Below, in pieces: positions 17,853 to 26,049 of a stretch of DNA of 64,000 bases; within the stretch, counting starts at the first letter, position 1; each line of letters starts with the position of its first letter. The translations under genes were made by a program, and so were the position numbers. The DNA is from Quinella sp. 2Q5 (lineage in GTDB: Bacteria > Bacillota > Negativicutes > Selenomonadales > Selenomonadaceae). The notes beneath the pieces are model-generated. The model made no database searches, was not told the DNA's origin, and saw nothing but the letters and a program-made list of their open reading frames with translations. The stretch lies in NCBI GenBank assembly GCA_015206785.1, contig JADEZQ010000004.1, forward strand, positions 48,573 through 112,572, in the 5' to 3' direction.

Positions 17853-18592
17853 CGGATAATCGTCTCCAGCGCGATTCGAATCATGTCGTTGAAGGAAGAT
17901 TCGCGTTCGGACGTCGTGCAATGTTCGCCGCGCCAAAGGTCGTCGCTGACCGTGAAAATCCCCAGAGCTTGGACGTTAGCCGCCGCCGTGTGCAGATACA
18001 GAGCCGCGCTTTCCATCTCGACAGCAAGAACTCCGTGGCGGCGCAGTTTGTCGTTGAGGGTGCGCTTGCCGTCGCCGAAGGTGCCGTTGGGGTCGTCGTA
18101 GTCATTGTAGAACAGATCGACGCAGATGACGTTGCCGACTTTGACGGGCAGCTTGAGTTCGTCGGCGACATTGGCGGCGGTGCGCAGCAGATTGAAATCC
18201 GGCAACAGCGAAAAGTTCACCGCGCCGTTGAAAACCTGATTGACGATGGACGAATCCGTCGACGAGCCTTGAGCGATGATCACGTCGCGAAGATTGACGC
18301 TCTCGCTCATGCCGCCGCAGGTGCCGACGCGAATCAATTTCCGCGCGCCGAAGACTTCAATCAGCTCGTGCAGGTAAATCGATATCGAAGGCACGCCCAT
18401 GCCCGTCGCCTGAACGGAAACGCGTTCGCCCTTGTAAAAGCCGGTGAAGCCGAAAATATTTCTGATGGCGGTGTATTGATGGACGTCCGTCAAAAAATTT
18501 TCAGCGATGATCTTGGCACGGACGGGGTCGCCGGGCAACAAGACGCGTTCGGAAATTTCGCCGACCTCCGCCGCGATGTGAATGCTTGTCAT
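17849..18592 (-). CDS. deoD: Purine-nucleoside phosphorylase DeoD
   Basis: A 247-residue hexameric-type nucleoside phosphorylase. Motifs: HIAAEVGEISERVLLPGDPVRAK at the start, MGVPSISIYLHEL, IRVGTCGGM (phosphate and ribose site) and VLAVEMESAALY (ribose contacts). It cleaves purine nucleosides with phosphate to base and ribose-1-phosphate. Length is close to the usual 235. It follows the heptose kinase gene by 12 bases with GAGGAGGA just before the start. Confidence 0.95.
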   Translation of the reverse strand: MTSIHIAAEVGEISERVLLPGDPVRAKIIAENFLTDVHQYTAIRNIFGFTGFYKGERVSVQATGMGVPSISIYLHELIEVFGARKLIRVGTCGGMSESVNLRDVIIAQGSSTDSSIVNQVFNGAVNFSLLPDFNLLRTAANVADELKLPVKVGNVICVDLFYNDYDDPNGTFGDGKRTLNDKLRRHGVLAVEMESAALYLHTAAANVQALGIFTVSDDLWRGEHCTTSERESSFNDMIRIALETIIR

Positions 18593-18604
18593 AATTTTTC
18601 CTCC

Positions 18605-19573
18605 TCATAATGCGTTGAACAGTTCGTCGCGGCTGACAGCGTAGGTGCCGACCTTTGCGACGACGACGCCCGCCGCAGTGTTGGCGAGATAAGCCGCCGC
18701 CGAAGACTCGACGCCGCCTGCCAATGCCGCCGCGAACACCGCGATGACCGTGTCGCCCGCGCCCGAAACGTCGAAGACATCTTGAGCACGCGCCGTGATG
18801 TGGGAAATTTTTTCGCCGTCAATGAGCGTGAGACCCTTTGCCGAACGAGTGACGACCAGCCCGCGCAGATTGAATTCGTCGATGACGTGATGAGCGGCGT
18901 CCTCGATTGCGCTGTCGTCGTTGGGAATTTTCTTCGGCAACACGGCGTTGAGTTCCTTGAGATTCGGCGTGATGAAGCTCGCGTCGAAATATTTTTGCCA
19001 GCTGTCGCCTTTGGGGTCGACGACGACGACTTTGCGTTGAGCACGGCACGCGCCGATAATCTCGCGGCAAATCTTCTTCGTGCAGACGCCCTTGCCGTAG
19101 TCGGAGACAATCACGGCGTCGGCTTCGGGCAGTCGCGCGGAAAAATTTTTCAGCAACTCGTCGGCGGCTTCAGCATCAAGTTCGCCGGCGTCCTCAAAGT
19201 CCAGACGAATCATTTGCTGATGACCGCTGATGACGCGAATCTTCGTCGTGGTCGGTTTGGCTGATTCAATCACGCCCGAACAGTCGACGCCGAGAGCTTT
19301 GAGCTTGCCGAGAAAAATTTCGCCGTGATTGTCGCGACCGACCTGCCCGATAATCGACGTACGGCAGCCCAAGAGTGCAAGGTTGTGCACGACGTTCGCC
19401 GCGCCGCCGAGAGTTTCTTTGACGCTAAGCACGCGGGCGACGGGAACGGGTGCTTCGGGCGAGATGCGCGTGACTTCGCCGAAATAATATTTGTCGAGCA
19501 TAACGTCGCCGACGACGAGAACTTTGCACGAGCCCATCCCGTCCGCGACAAAATCTTTCAGCCGCGCAATCAT
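18605..19573 (-). CDS. rfaE1: D-glycero-beta-D-manno-heptose-7-phosphate kinase
   Basis: A 322-residue PfkB-type kinase matching the N-terminal kinase domain of HldE (RfaE): [26 protein letters not shown] at the start and [13 protein letters not shown] at the catalytic site. The nucleotidyltransferase domain of bifunctional HldE is absent, so a separate RfaE2 is expected elsewhere. It makes heptose-1,7-bisphosphate for LPS inner core, which supports a diderm envelope. ATG at 19573 overlaps the hemL stop (ATGA) and has GAGG upstream. Confidence 0.93.
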   Translation of the reverse strand: MIARLKDFVADGMGSCKVLVVGDVMLDKYYFGEVTRISPEAPVPVARVLSVKETLGGAANVVHNLALLGCRTSIIGQVGRDNHGEIFLGKLKALGVDCSGVIESAKPTTTKIRVISGHQQMIRLDFEDAGELDAEAADELLKNFSARLPEADAVIVSDYGKGVCTKKICREIIGACRAQRKVVVVDPKGDSWQKYFDASFITPNLKELNAVLPKKIPNDDSAIEDAAHHVIDEFNLRGLVVTRSAKGLTLIDGEKISHITARAQDVFDVSGAGDTVIAVFAAALAGGVESSAAAYLANTAAGVVVAKVGTYAVSRDELFNAL

Positions 19574-20856
19574 CTGCACACCTCGAACGCCTCTGAAGCC
19601 GCCGCAATCGTCCGCGCAATGTCCTCGTCCGTGTGAGCCGCCGACATGAACAGCGTCTCGAACTGCGACGGCGCAAGGTAGATGCCGCGTTCCAACATCG
19701 CCGCGAAAAATTTTCGGAAGCGCGATTGATCTGCCGCCGCCGCCTCGTCAAAGTTCGTCACGGGTCGTGCGCTGAAGAAGATGCCGAACATTGAGCCCGC
19801 CCGCGGTGTTTGAATGTCGACGTGCGACTTGATTGCGGCGTTGCGAATGCCGTCGACGAGCTTTGATGTTTGCGCGGAAATTTTTTCGACGACGCCTTGA
19901 GCCTGCAACATCGTCAACGTCTCAATGCCAGCCGTCATTGCCAACGGATTGCCGCTCAATGTGCCCGCCTGATAAATCCTGCCGTCGGGCGAAACGTTGC
20001 GCATGATGTCTTCGCGCCCGCCGTATGCCGCGCAGGGCAGACCGCCGCCGATAATTTTGCCGAGGCACGTGATGTCGGGGGCGACGGAAAATTTTTCCTG
20101 AGCACCGCCGAGCGCAACTCGAAAGCCGCACATGACTTCATCGAAGATCAGCAACGCGCCGAAGCGTTTGGTGATGTCGCGCAGTCCGCGCAGAAAATTT
20201 TCTTTCGGCAGGACCAGACCCATATTGCCCGCGACGGGTTCGACAATGACCGCGGCAATCTCCTCGCCGCACTGACCGAAGACGTTTTCGACGGCGGCAA
20301 GGTCGTTGTAGGGCAGGGCAATCGTGTCGCGTGCCGTGCCGACTGTGACGCCGGGGCTCGACGGTTCGCCGAAAGTCGCCGCGCCTGAGCCCGCCTTGAC
20401 CAGAAGACTGTCGCTGTGCCCGTGGTAACAGCCGACGAACTTGACGATTTTCTCGCGGCGAGTGAATCCTCTGGCGACACGCAACGCACTCATCGTCGCT
20501 TCCGTGCCGCTGTTGACCATGCGCATAACTTCCATCGTCGGGAAAATTTTGTTGACCAGCTTCGCCAAAGCCGTCTCCAATTGAGTCGGCGCACCGTAGC
20601 TCGTGCCGCGTTCGACAGCCCGTTTCAGCGCGGCGACAATCCGCTCGTGAGCGTGCCCGAAGATCAAAGGTCCCCAGCTCATCACGTAATCGATGTACTC
20701 GTTGCCGTCGATGTCGAAAATTTTTGAGCCCGCGCCGCGTGCAATGAACGGCGGGTTTGCGTCGACATTGCCGAACGAACGAACGGGGCTGTTCACTCCG
20801 CCGGGCATGAAACGTTTCGCCTCGTTGAAGGCGTCCAGAGATTTGCTCAAGTTCAC
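19570..20856 (-). CDS. hemL: Glutamate-1-semialdehyde 2,1-aminomutase HemL
   Basis: A 428-residue PLP enzyme making 5-aminolevulinate in the C5 pathway, the partner of HemA (53783-55024). Visible motifs: [57 protein letters not shown] and the PLP lysine in [11 protein letters not shown]. The frame stays open upstream, but the GTG at 20856 with GAGGAGG seven bases before it gives the normal family length. That GTG overlaps the stop of the preceding MmeI-type gene (GTGA). Confidence 0.96.
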   Translation of the reverse strand: MNLSKSLDAFNEAKRFMPGGVNSPVRSFGNVDANPPFIARGAGSKIFDIDGNEYIDYVMSWGPLIFGHAHERIVAALKRAVERGTSYGAPTQLETALAKLVNKIFPTMEVMRMVNSGTEATMSALRVARGFTRREKIVKFVGCYHGHSDSLLVKAGSGAATFGEPSSPGVTVGTARDTIALPYNDLAAVENVFGQCGEEIAAVIVEPVAGNMGLVLPKENFLRGLRDITKRFGALLIFDEVMCGFRVALGGAQEKFSVAPDITCLGKIIGGGLPCAAYGGREDIMRNVSPDGRIYQAGTLSGNPLAMTAGIETLTMLQAQGVVEKISAQTSKLVDGIRNAAIKSHVDIQTPRAGSMFGIFFSARPVTNFDEAAAADQSRFRKFFAAMLERGIYLAPSQFETLFMSAAHTDEDIARTIAAASEAFEVCR

Positions 20857-21809
20857 GTTGTTACCTCCTCGAAAATTTTTTGCAGGTTCATCAGCCGCCG
20901 ATACAGTTCCTGCAGCGCAAGAAACATCTGCTCTTCGCTCATGCCCCGCGGGAAATCGTAAGCCTCCATAACCGCGCGGTCGTTGGCTTCGTGAGCACGC
21001 CGCAAATCTTTCGGCATCGTCAGCGGGTCGTAAAGGTCGGCATAGCTCGCGTCGGGATAGTTCGCGCGCGCCGTGAGGATCGCCATCGCCGTGCGCTCGA
21101 CCTCGCGGCTGAATGGCGGCCACGCAAAATTATTGTAGACCACCGTCGCCGAGTAGCGGTAGCGGCTCGTCAGTCGCCCGCAGACCACGCGCATCCACGC
21201 CATATGCGGCAGGCTCGTCAAAACGCCGAAGTGCCACAGCTTCGCGCCGGGGATCATCAGATTTGCGTCGCTGCAGATAATTTCGCTCGGCATGTAGCCA
21301 ATCGGAATGTAGTCGCGGCGTTCGGAGCTGACGCGCGGCACGAGAAGATACTCCGTCTTCGGTTGGCGTCGTTCCCCGAAAAGCCACGGCGTATCAGCAA
21401 GGTTGCGCGTTGCCTCGCGTTTGCTCATTAGACGATATTTGCGAACGTCTTGCACACGCTGATAGACGAGCGGCATGCGTCGCAGTTCATTCGGCGGACA
21501 ATCCACGAGCCACAGACAATATCGCGGCAGGTTGTTGATAAATTCGTTTGCGCCGACGAATTGACGGACGTACTTGGCGGCAAGCGGGTTCTTTGCAACA
21601 AGTTCGTCGCGTTCGGCAGGAGACAAGAGCAATCCGCCACCGTCATTGGGCATGCTGCCGAAGATCATTCGCGGCACGTTGTAGAACGGTTCGCTGTCGT
21701 GCAGATAAGTTCGGCGAGCCGTCCGCGCAAAAAAAATCGGCAGGTCGTTGCAATAGAATTCGCTGACTTCGGCTTCGATGTGACCGCCGCCGATGAAGAG
21801 CTTGACCAC
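20853..21809 (-). CDS. Orphan MmeI-type DNA-recognition/C-terminal module
   Basis: A 318-residue protein that matches only the C-terminal part of MmeI-like type IIL restriction-modification enzymes: [38 protein letters not shown], the [16 protein letters not shown] motif, [17 protein letters not shown] and [15 protein letters not shown]. In full enzymes of about 900 residues these follow a PD-(D/E)XK nuclease, a helical spacer and a gamma-class methyltransferase; none of those motifs is present here or next door. Even so the gene has a clean GTG start, GGAGGTGA, its own promoter and a coupled overlap with hemL. It is either a decayed remnant or a retained stand-alone DNA-binding protein. Confidence 0.8.
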   Translation of the reverse strand: MVKLFIGGGHIEAEVSEFYCNDLPIFFARTARRTYLHDSEPFYNVPRMIFGSMPNDGGGLLLSPAERDELVAKNPLAAKYVRQFVGANEFINNLPRYCLWLVDCPPNELRRMPLVYQRVQDVRKYRLMSKREATRNLADTPWLFGERRQPKTEYLLVPRVSSERRDYIPIGYMPSEIICSDANLMIPGAKLWHFGVLTSLPHMAWMRVVCGRLTSRYRYSATVVYNNFAWPPFSREVERTAMAILTARANYPDASYADLYDPLTMPKDLRRAHEANDRAVMEAYDFPRGMSEEQMFLALQELYRRLMNLQKIFEEVTT

Positions 21810-21833
21810 GTCATCACCTCCGAAATTTTTTCG

Positions 21834-21862
21834 ATTGTATCACGGCGGCGAACGGTTGCCAA
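21834..21862 (-). promoter_or_regulatory. Promoter of the MmeI-module/hemL/rfaE1/deoD/ybaK operon
   Basis: Minus strand TTGGCA (21862-21857), 17-base spacer, TACAAT (21839-21834). It shares its -35 bases with a divergent promoter at 21856-21883. Confidence 0.65.
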
Positions 21863-21883
21863 TAAAATTTTCGGCGGTAGAAT
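21856..21883 (+). promoter_or_regulatory. Promoter of the second DMT transporter
   Basis: TTGCCA (21856-21861), 16-base spacer containing an AAAATTTT island, TAGAAT (21878-21883), 21 bases before the TTG start at 21904. Confidence 0.55.
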
Positions 21884-21903
21884 GTGTAGCCGAGGTGACG
21901 ATA

Positions 21904-22827
21904 TTGAGCAGGACATTGGCATTGATCTTCGTGGGTGCGGCGGGAATTTTCTGGGCGAGTTCGGGCGTGGCGGTGCAAGATTTTTTCGCGCACTCGGAAA
22001 AATCCGCGATGGAGCTGACGAACGTTCGCATGTGCACGGCGGGCGCGTTGTTGATAGCGATTGCGGCGCGGCGTCGGAATTTTTGGCGGTCGCTCGGCTT
22101 GCTGAATCGGCACGGGCGGCTTTGGCTGGACGTTGTGGTTTACGGGGTAATCGGCGTGATGTTCATGCAGTTCACGTACTTTCAAGCGATATCAATCGGC
22201 GGGGCGGCGGCCACGACAGTCATCACCTACGCTTGTCCGGCGATGGTCGTGCTGTGGGAATCGGCGTATCACAGAAAATTTCCCAAGCGCGGCGAAGTGT
22301 TGGCGGTCGTCCTGGCGATGAGCGGCGTCTTCCTGCTCGTGACCGGCGGCAACCCGACGAAGATGTTGGTGCCGATAGGCTGCGTGGTGTGGAGCTTGTT
22401 GAGCGGCGCGGCGTTCGCGTTCAGCGCAATCTTCCCGAAGCACCTGTTCGCAAAAAAAATAGACCCGTACTTTTTGACGGGCGTTGGAATGTTTATCGGC
22501 GGGCTCACGACGTTCGCGCTGATTGACGATTGGAGCTGGGCTCCGTTCGCGGCGGCGGACGTGTTCTTTGACGTGACGTGGATAATCGTCTTCGGGACGG
22601 TGGCGGCGTTCCTGAGCTTCAACGCGGGCTTGCGATTCCTCACGCCCGAAGAAGCGTCGATCACCGCCACGACAGAGCCCGCCGCGTCAGTCGTCATCAG
22701 CCGGATAATTTTCGGCACGGCGTTCGGCGTCGTCGAGTCCGTCGGAATTGTGCTGGTGATGTTGGCGATAGTCGCGCCGTCGATAATCAAGAGCGTTCCC
22801 AAATCAGCGCAACAGTCACGCCTTTGA
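21904..22827 (+). CDS. EamA/DMT-superfamily transporter
   Basis: A 307-residue, ten-helix transporter with two EamA repeats; GGAAATTVITYACPAMVVLWE and PEEASITATTEPAASVVISRIIFG are characteristic of the repeats. TTG at 21904 is chosen because GAGGTGA sits just upstream; the in-frame GTG at 21895 lies inside that site. The 3' end overlaps the convergent cbiG gene by 41 bases. It is unrelated in substrate, as far as can be seen, to the DMT gene at 5974. Confidence 0.88.
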   Translation: MSRTLALIFVGAAGIFWASSGVAVQDFFAHSEKSAMELTNVRMCTAGALLIAIAARRRNFWRSLGLLNRHGRLWLDVVVYGVIGVMFMQFTYFQAISIGGAAATTVITYACPAMVVLWESAYHRKFPKRGEVLAVVLAMSGVFLLVTGGNPTKMLVPIGCVVWSLLSGAAFAFSAIFPKHLFAKKIDPYFLTGVGMFIGGLTTFALIDDWSWAPFAAADVFFDVTWIIVFGTVAAFLSFNAGLRFLTPEEASITATTEPAASVVISRIIFGTAFGVVESVGIVLVMLAIVAPSIIKSVPKSAQQSRL

Positions 22828-23680
22828 ACACGGTCTTGGGCAGGGCGAAGCGTCCGTCTTTCACGCAACACAGTGCCGCCGCCTCACAGACGTTGCTCAC
22901 GCCGACGGAACGCAGGACGAACTTCGACTCCGCCAACTTGTATTCGGCGATCTTCTTCTGCAGTTCGATGGCGGAAAAAAATTTTATCTCAAGCCCCATC
23001 ACTTCCGCCAACGACAGCAAACCCGGTTCCTCACGCTTGGCGTCCGCGCTCGCCAAAAGTTTCACGCGCTCTATCGGCTGATGAATCATGGCGCAGGCTC
23101 GTTGCAGTGCCTCAAAAATTTTCAGCGACGAAGTGCCGCGTCTGCAACCGATGCCCGCGATTAAGTTCTGCGGGACGAGATTCAGCCGGACGTCGCCCGC
23201 CGTGACGAAAACATCTTCGCCGCGCAGGATAGCCGTGTTGATGACCTTGATTGCCTCCTTCGGTTCGGGCAGCAGTCCGAGCTTTGAGGCGATGGCGTCG
23301 ATGGAAATTTTCCCCGCCACGTCCGTCGCGGTGGTGATGACGGGATTCGCCTCAAGTGCCTTGGCAATTTCAATCGTGAGATCGTTTGCCCGCCCGACGT
23401 GCCCGCTGAGAAGGCTGATGACGTTTTGCCCGCGCTCGTCCACGACGATGACTGCGGGGTCGCTCAGCTTGCTGACGATGTGCGGGGCAATCATGCGCAC
23501 GGCAATTCCCGCCGCGCAAACAAATATAAGTCCGTCAAACCTGCCGAACAGATCCGCGACGAGCTCGGCAAGGTTGGTGAAATTTTTTCCGCGGGCGAAC
23601 GTTTGACCGCCGACCTTCGCGGAAATTTTTGCGGCAACGTGTGCGCCGCTCGATGTTAGGGAAATTATTGCGGTTCTCAA
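22787..23680 (-). CDS. cbiG: Cobalt-precorrin-5A hydrolase CbiG
   Basis: A 297-residue protein of the anaerobic cobalamin pathway; CbiG opens the lactone ring and releases acetaldehyde. The N-terminal domain has LFGRFDGLIFVCAAGIAVRMIAP and VVDERGQNVISLLSGHVGRAN; the C-terminal domain has GIGCRRGTSS and ESKFVLRSVGVSNVCEAAAL. The TTG start at 23680 lies one base after the cobM stop. The gene completes a two-gene cob operon here; other cob genes are outside the window. Confidence 0.92.
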   Translation of the reverse strand: MRTAIISLTSSGAHVAAKISAKVGGQTFARGKNFTNLAELVADLFGRFDGLIFVCAAGIAVRMIAPHIVSKLSDPAVIVVDERGQNVISLLSGHVGRANDLTIEIAKALEANPVITTATDVAGKISIDAIASKLGLLPEPKEAIKVINTAILRGEDVFVTAGDVRLNLVPQNLIAGIGCRRGTSSLKIFEALQRACAMIHQPIERVKLLASADAKREEPGLLSLAEVMGLEIKFFSAIELQKKIAEYKLAESKFVLRSVGVSNVCEAAALCCVKDGRFALPKTVFKGVTVALIWERS

Positions 23681-23681
23681 T

Positions 23682-24449
23682 TTAATCTCTCGCCTGCCTG
23701 AAAATGTGACTGAACTTTGGGGAATACAGCTGCGACATTTCGTAATGCTCACGTTTGGCGTTGAGGCAGTGCCCCACGACGATCATTGCGGTGCGGTCGA
23801 TATTGGCGTCTCTGACCTGCTGGACGATGGTGTCGAGTCTGCCGCGGATAATTTTCTCTTCGCCCGGCCAAGAAGCTTTGTAGACGACGGCAATCGGCGT
23901 TGAGGACTTGAAGCCCGCGCTCAAAAGATCCTGCTTGACTTCCGCCAGCAGATTGACCGACAGGAAGATACACAGCGTCGTTTTGTGTTGAGCGAGTTTC
24001 TTGAGGGATTCGGTGTCGGGGACGGGCGTCTTGCCGCCGCGGCGCGTGATGATGACCGTCTGCGTGATGCCCGGCAAGGTGTATTCCTGCTTGAGAGCCG
24101 CCGCCGCCGCCAGGAACGAGCTGACACCGGGCGTAACGTCGAAGTCAATGCCGCGCTCTTGCATGGCGTCCATCTGCTCTTGAATCGCGCCGTAAATCGA
24201 CGGGTCGCCCGTGTGCAGGCGGACGGTCGTCTTGCCGGCCTTCTCTGCAAGCGAAATGACGTGGAGGATTTCCTCGTGCATCATCTGCGCGGAGTTGTAG
24301 ATTTGTGCTTCGGGCTTGCAAAATTTCAGCAGGTCGGGATTGACCAGCGAGCCCGCATAAATCACAACGTCCGCCGCGCTAAGCAGTCTGTGACCTTTGA
24401 GGGTGAGGAGCTCTGGATCGCCCGGACCTGCGCCTACTATGTGAACCAT
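23682..24449 (-). CDS. cobM: Cobalt-precorrin-4 C11-methyltransferase CbiF/CobM
   Basis: A 255-residue tetrapyrrole methylase that uses SAM to methylate C11. Motifs: VHIVGAGPGDPELLTLKG at the start, AGSLVNPDLL, RLHTGDPSIYGAIQEQMD and VTPGVSSFLAAAAAL. ATG at 24449 has GGAAGGTGG upstream; the GTG at 24461 overlaps that site. A weak promoter with TAGAAT near 24482 may serve it. No cobalamin riboswitch was recognised in the 125 bases upstream. Confidence 0.94.
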   Translation of the reverse strand: MVHIVGAGPGDPELLTLKGHRLLSAADVVIYAGSLVNPDLLKFCKPEAQIYNSAQMMHEEILHVISLAEKAGKTTVRLHTGDPSIYGAIQEQMDAMQERGIDFDVTPGVSSFLAAAAALKQEYTLPGITQTVIITRRGGKTPVPDTESLKKLAQHKTTLCIFLSVNLLAEVKQDLLSAGFKSSTPIAVVYKASWPGEEKIIRGRLDTIVQQVRDANIDRTAMIVVGHCLNAKREHYEMSQLYSPKFSHIFRQARD

Positions 24450-24521
24450 TGCCGATACCACCTTCCGAATAATTTCAGATATTCTATCACGCGACGGCAG
24501 ACATTGCTACCAAAAAAATTC

Positions 24522-24550
24522 TTGTTCGCGAAAAAATTTTGTGCTATGAT
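24522..24550 (+). promoter_or_regulatory. Vegetative-type promoter of the flagellin gene
   Basis: TTGTTC (24522-24527), 17-base spacer with an A6T4 tract, TATGAT (24545-24550), 24 bases before the ATG. No sigma-28 box was found, which is unusual for flagellin. Confidence 0.5.
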
Positions 24551-24574
24551 TCACTCGACACGGAGGTGATGGTT

Positions 24575-25456
24575 ATGCCAACGATCAACGGAACGAATCC
24601 TTACGTCAACCAAATCAACCGCATCAACTCTGCCGCGCAGACCACGATGCAAAGAATTTCCACGGGCTCGAACTATCCGCGTGCTGCTTACGGCGCGTCG
24701 GAATACGCCATCAACGCCCGACTGACTTCCAACATCGGCGCGACACGCCAATCAATTCAGAACACCCAAAACATCAGCGCGATGATCCGCACGGCGGCCG
24801 GTGCCACGGGCAACACAATCAACGCACTCACCGACATCAAGGCACAGCTCGTCAACGCCGCCAACGACTCCAACACCAACATTGACCGCCGCGCCATTCA
24901 GCAGAACATCACGCAGCTCGTCCGCCAAATCGACGAGAACGCTTACGTCGAATACAACGGGCAACGCATTCTCGACGGCTCGCGCGAAAGCTTGACGCTC
25001 TCCGGCATTGACGGCTACGAAAATTTTCGGCTCGGCAATCTCCGTTCGCAAGCTTTGGGCTTGACGGACGCGCAGGGCAATGTTAGAATCGACGCGTCGA
25101 CTGTCGAAGCGGCGAACAATTCCCTGGCGATTGTCGACGACGCGTTGAACGTCGCGGGCGGCAGTTTGAATTCCCTGCAGTTCGCCGAGGATTTTGTCAA
25201 CGAAGGCATTTCGCTCGACAGGGCACTGGACGAGGCAACCACGCAAGGCGCACAGCTTCAGCGGCTGGAATTCCAAGAGGCAAATTATACGACGATGGAA
25301 GAGAATCAGCTTGCCGCGCAGTCCGCCTCAGACGACGCCGACATCGCGCAACAAGTCACCAATCTTCGCAATCAGCAGGTTCAACAGCAACTGGCACTGT
25401 TCGCCACGACAATGTTCAACCAAAACCGCGCAAGCATCCTGAATCTCTTGCAATGA
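24575..25456 (+). CDS. Atypical flagellin
   Basis: A 293-residue protein with flagellin D0/D1 regions at both ends: N-terminal ISTGSNYPRAAYGASEYAINARL with TRQSIQNTQNISAMI, and a C-terminal helix VQQQLALFATTMFNQNRASI. The start lacks the usual motif with NLxS(S)G..IN..D(D)A, and the central domain is very short. It is probably a minor or divergent filament protein, 8 kb from the flagellar operon. ATG at 24575 has GGAGG eight bases upstream; ACGGAGG is a good CsrA-type motif, so FliW/CsrA control is plausible (inference). The tRNA-Gly gene starts four bases after the stop. Confidence 0.88.
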   Translation: MPTINGTNPYVNQINRINSAAQTTMQRISTGSNYPRAAYGASEYAINARLTSNIGATRQSIQNTQNISAMIRTAAGATGNTINALTDIKAQLVNAANDSNTNIDRRAIQQNITQLVRQIDENAYVEYNGQRILDGSRESLTLSGIDGYENFRLGNLRSQALGLTDAQGNVRIDASTVEAANNSLAIVDDALNVAGGSLNSLQFAEDFVNEGISLDRALDEATTQGAQLQRLEFQEANYTTMEENQLAAQSASDDADIAQQVTNLRNQQVQQQLALFATTMFNQNRASILNLLQ

Positions 25457-25460
25457 GCAG

Positions 25461-25534
25461 GCGGGCATGGTTCATCGGTAGAATGCGAGCTTCCCAAGCT
25501 TGAGAGGTGGGTTCGATTCCCATTGCCCGCTCCA
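25461..25534 (+). tRNA. tRNA-Gly (anticodon CCC)
   Basis: Cloverleaf: acceptor GCGGGCA (25461-25467) with TGCCCGC (25524-25530), anticodon stem CGAGC/GCTTG around loop TTCCCAA giving anticodon CCC, T-arm GTGGG-TTCGATT-CCCAT. The 3' TCCA is encoded. It lies four bases after the flagellin stop with no room for a separate promoter. Confidence 0.95.
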
Positions 25535-25545
25535 ATCGAAAATTC

Positions 25546-25572
25546 AAGGGCACGTCAACGGCGTGTCCTTTT
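25546..25572 (+). terminator. Terminator after flagellin/tRNA-Gly
   Basis: Nine-base-pair stem 25546-25554 with 25562-25570 (one G-T pair), seven-base loop, then a short T run. Confidence 0.7.
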
Positions 25573-25575
25573 AAC

Positions 25576-25603
25576 TTGCAATTTCCGTAAAGCGTGGTAT
25601 AAT
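25576..25603 (+). promoter_or_regulatory. Promoter of the zinc-ribbon protein gene
   Basis: TTGCAA (25576-25581), 16-base spacer, TATAAT (25598-25603). The transcript leader is about 65 bases. Confidence 0.75.
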
Positions 25604-25674
25604 TCGGGCGTATCGATTCAGGCTCAAGCCTGCGTCGGTCGACAGAATTTTTTGGTCGTAAGGAGATTTTTTTG

Positions 25675-25974
25675 ATGGCTTTTGAAGACAAAACTCTCGT
25701 GTGCAAGGACTGCGGAAAAGAATTCACCTTCAGCGCGGGCGAACAGGAATTTTATCACGAACGCGGCTTCGAGAATGAACCCGTGCGTTGCCGTGACTGC
25801 CGCGACAAACGCAGACGTAACCGCGACGGCGGCGAAGGTCGCCAGATGTTTACCGTGACATGCGCCGACTGCGGCAAGGAAACTGAAGTCCCGTTCGAAC
25901 CCAAGAACGATCGCCCCGTGTATTGTCGCGATTGCTTCAGCAGACACCGCCCCGAACGTCGCGCGCAATTCTGA
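25675..25974 (+). CDS. Zinc-ribbon domain protein
   Basis: A 99-residue protein with two Cys4 zinc ribbons: CKDCG...CRDC (residues about 10-42) and CADCG...CRDC (about 60-87), and a basic linker rich in Arg. Such small proteins with a probable zinc-binding domain occur in many Firmicutes and Chloroflexi; their role is unknown, though nucleic-acid or ribosome binding is often suggested. ATG at 25675 has AAGGAG upstream. It is a one-gene unit with its own promoter and terminator. Confidence 0.82.
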   Translation: MAFEDKTLVCKDCGKEFTFSAGEQEFYHERGFENEPVRCRDCRDKRRRNRDGGEGRQMFTVTCADCGKETEVPFEPKNDRPVYCRDCFSRHRPERRAQF

Positions 25975-26007
25975 TTCCGCACTGCGCGAGAAATTCATAT
26001 CGGCAAA

Positions 26008-26041
26008 AGCAAAAGCCCGAAGGTCGTCTTCGGGCTTTTTT
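26008..26041. terminator. Bidirectional terminator between zinc-ribbon gene and uvrA
   Basis: Perfect stem AAAGCCCGAAG/CTTCGGGCTTT with a five-base loop and flanking A and T runs; serves both converging genes. Confidence 0.92.
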
Positions 26042-26049
26042 GTGTGATG

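Noticed and set aside
24450-24574. Cobalamin riboswitch before cobM
   Set aside because: Only 125 bp separate cobM from the flagellin ATG and no B12-box-like word was found.
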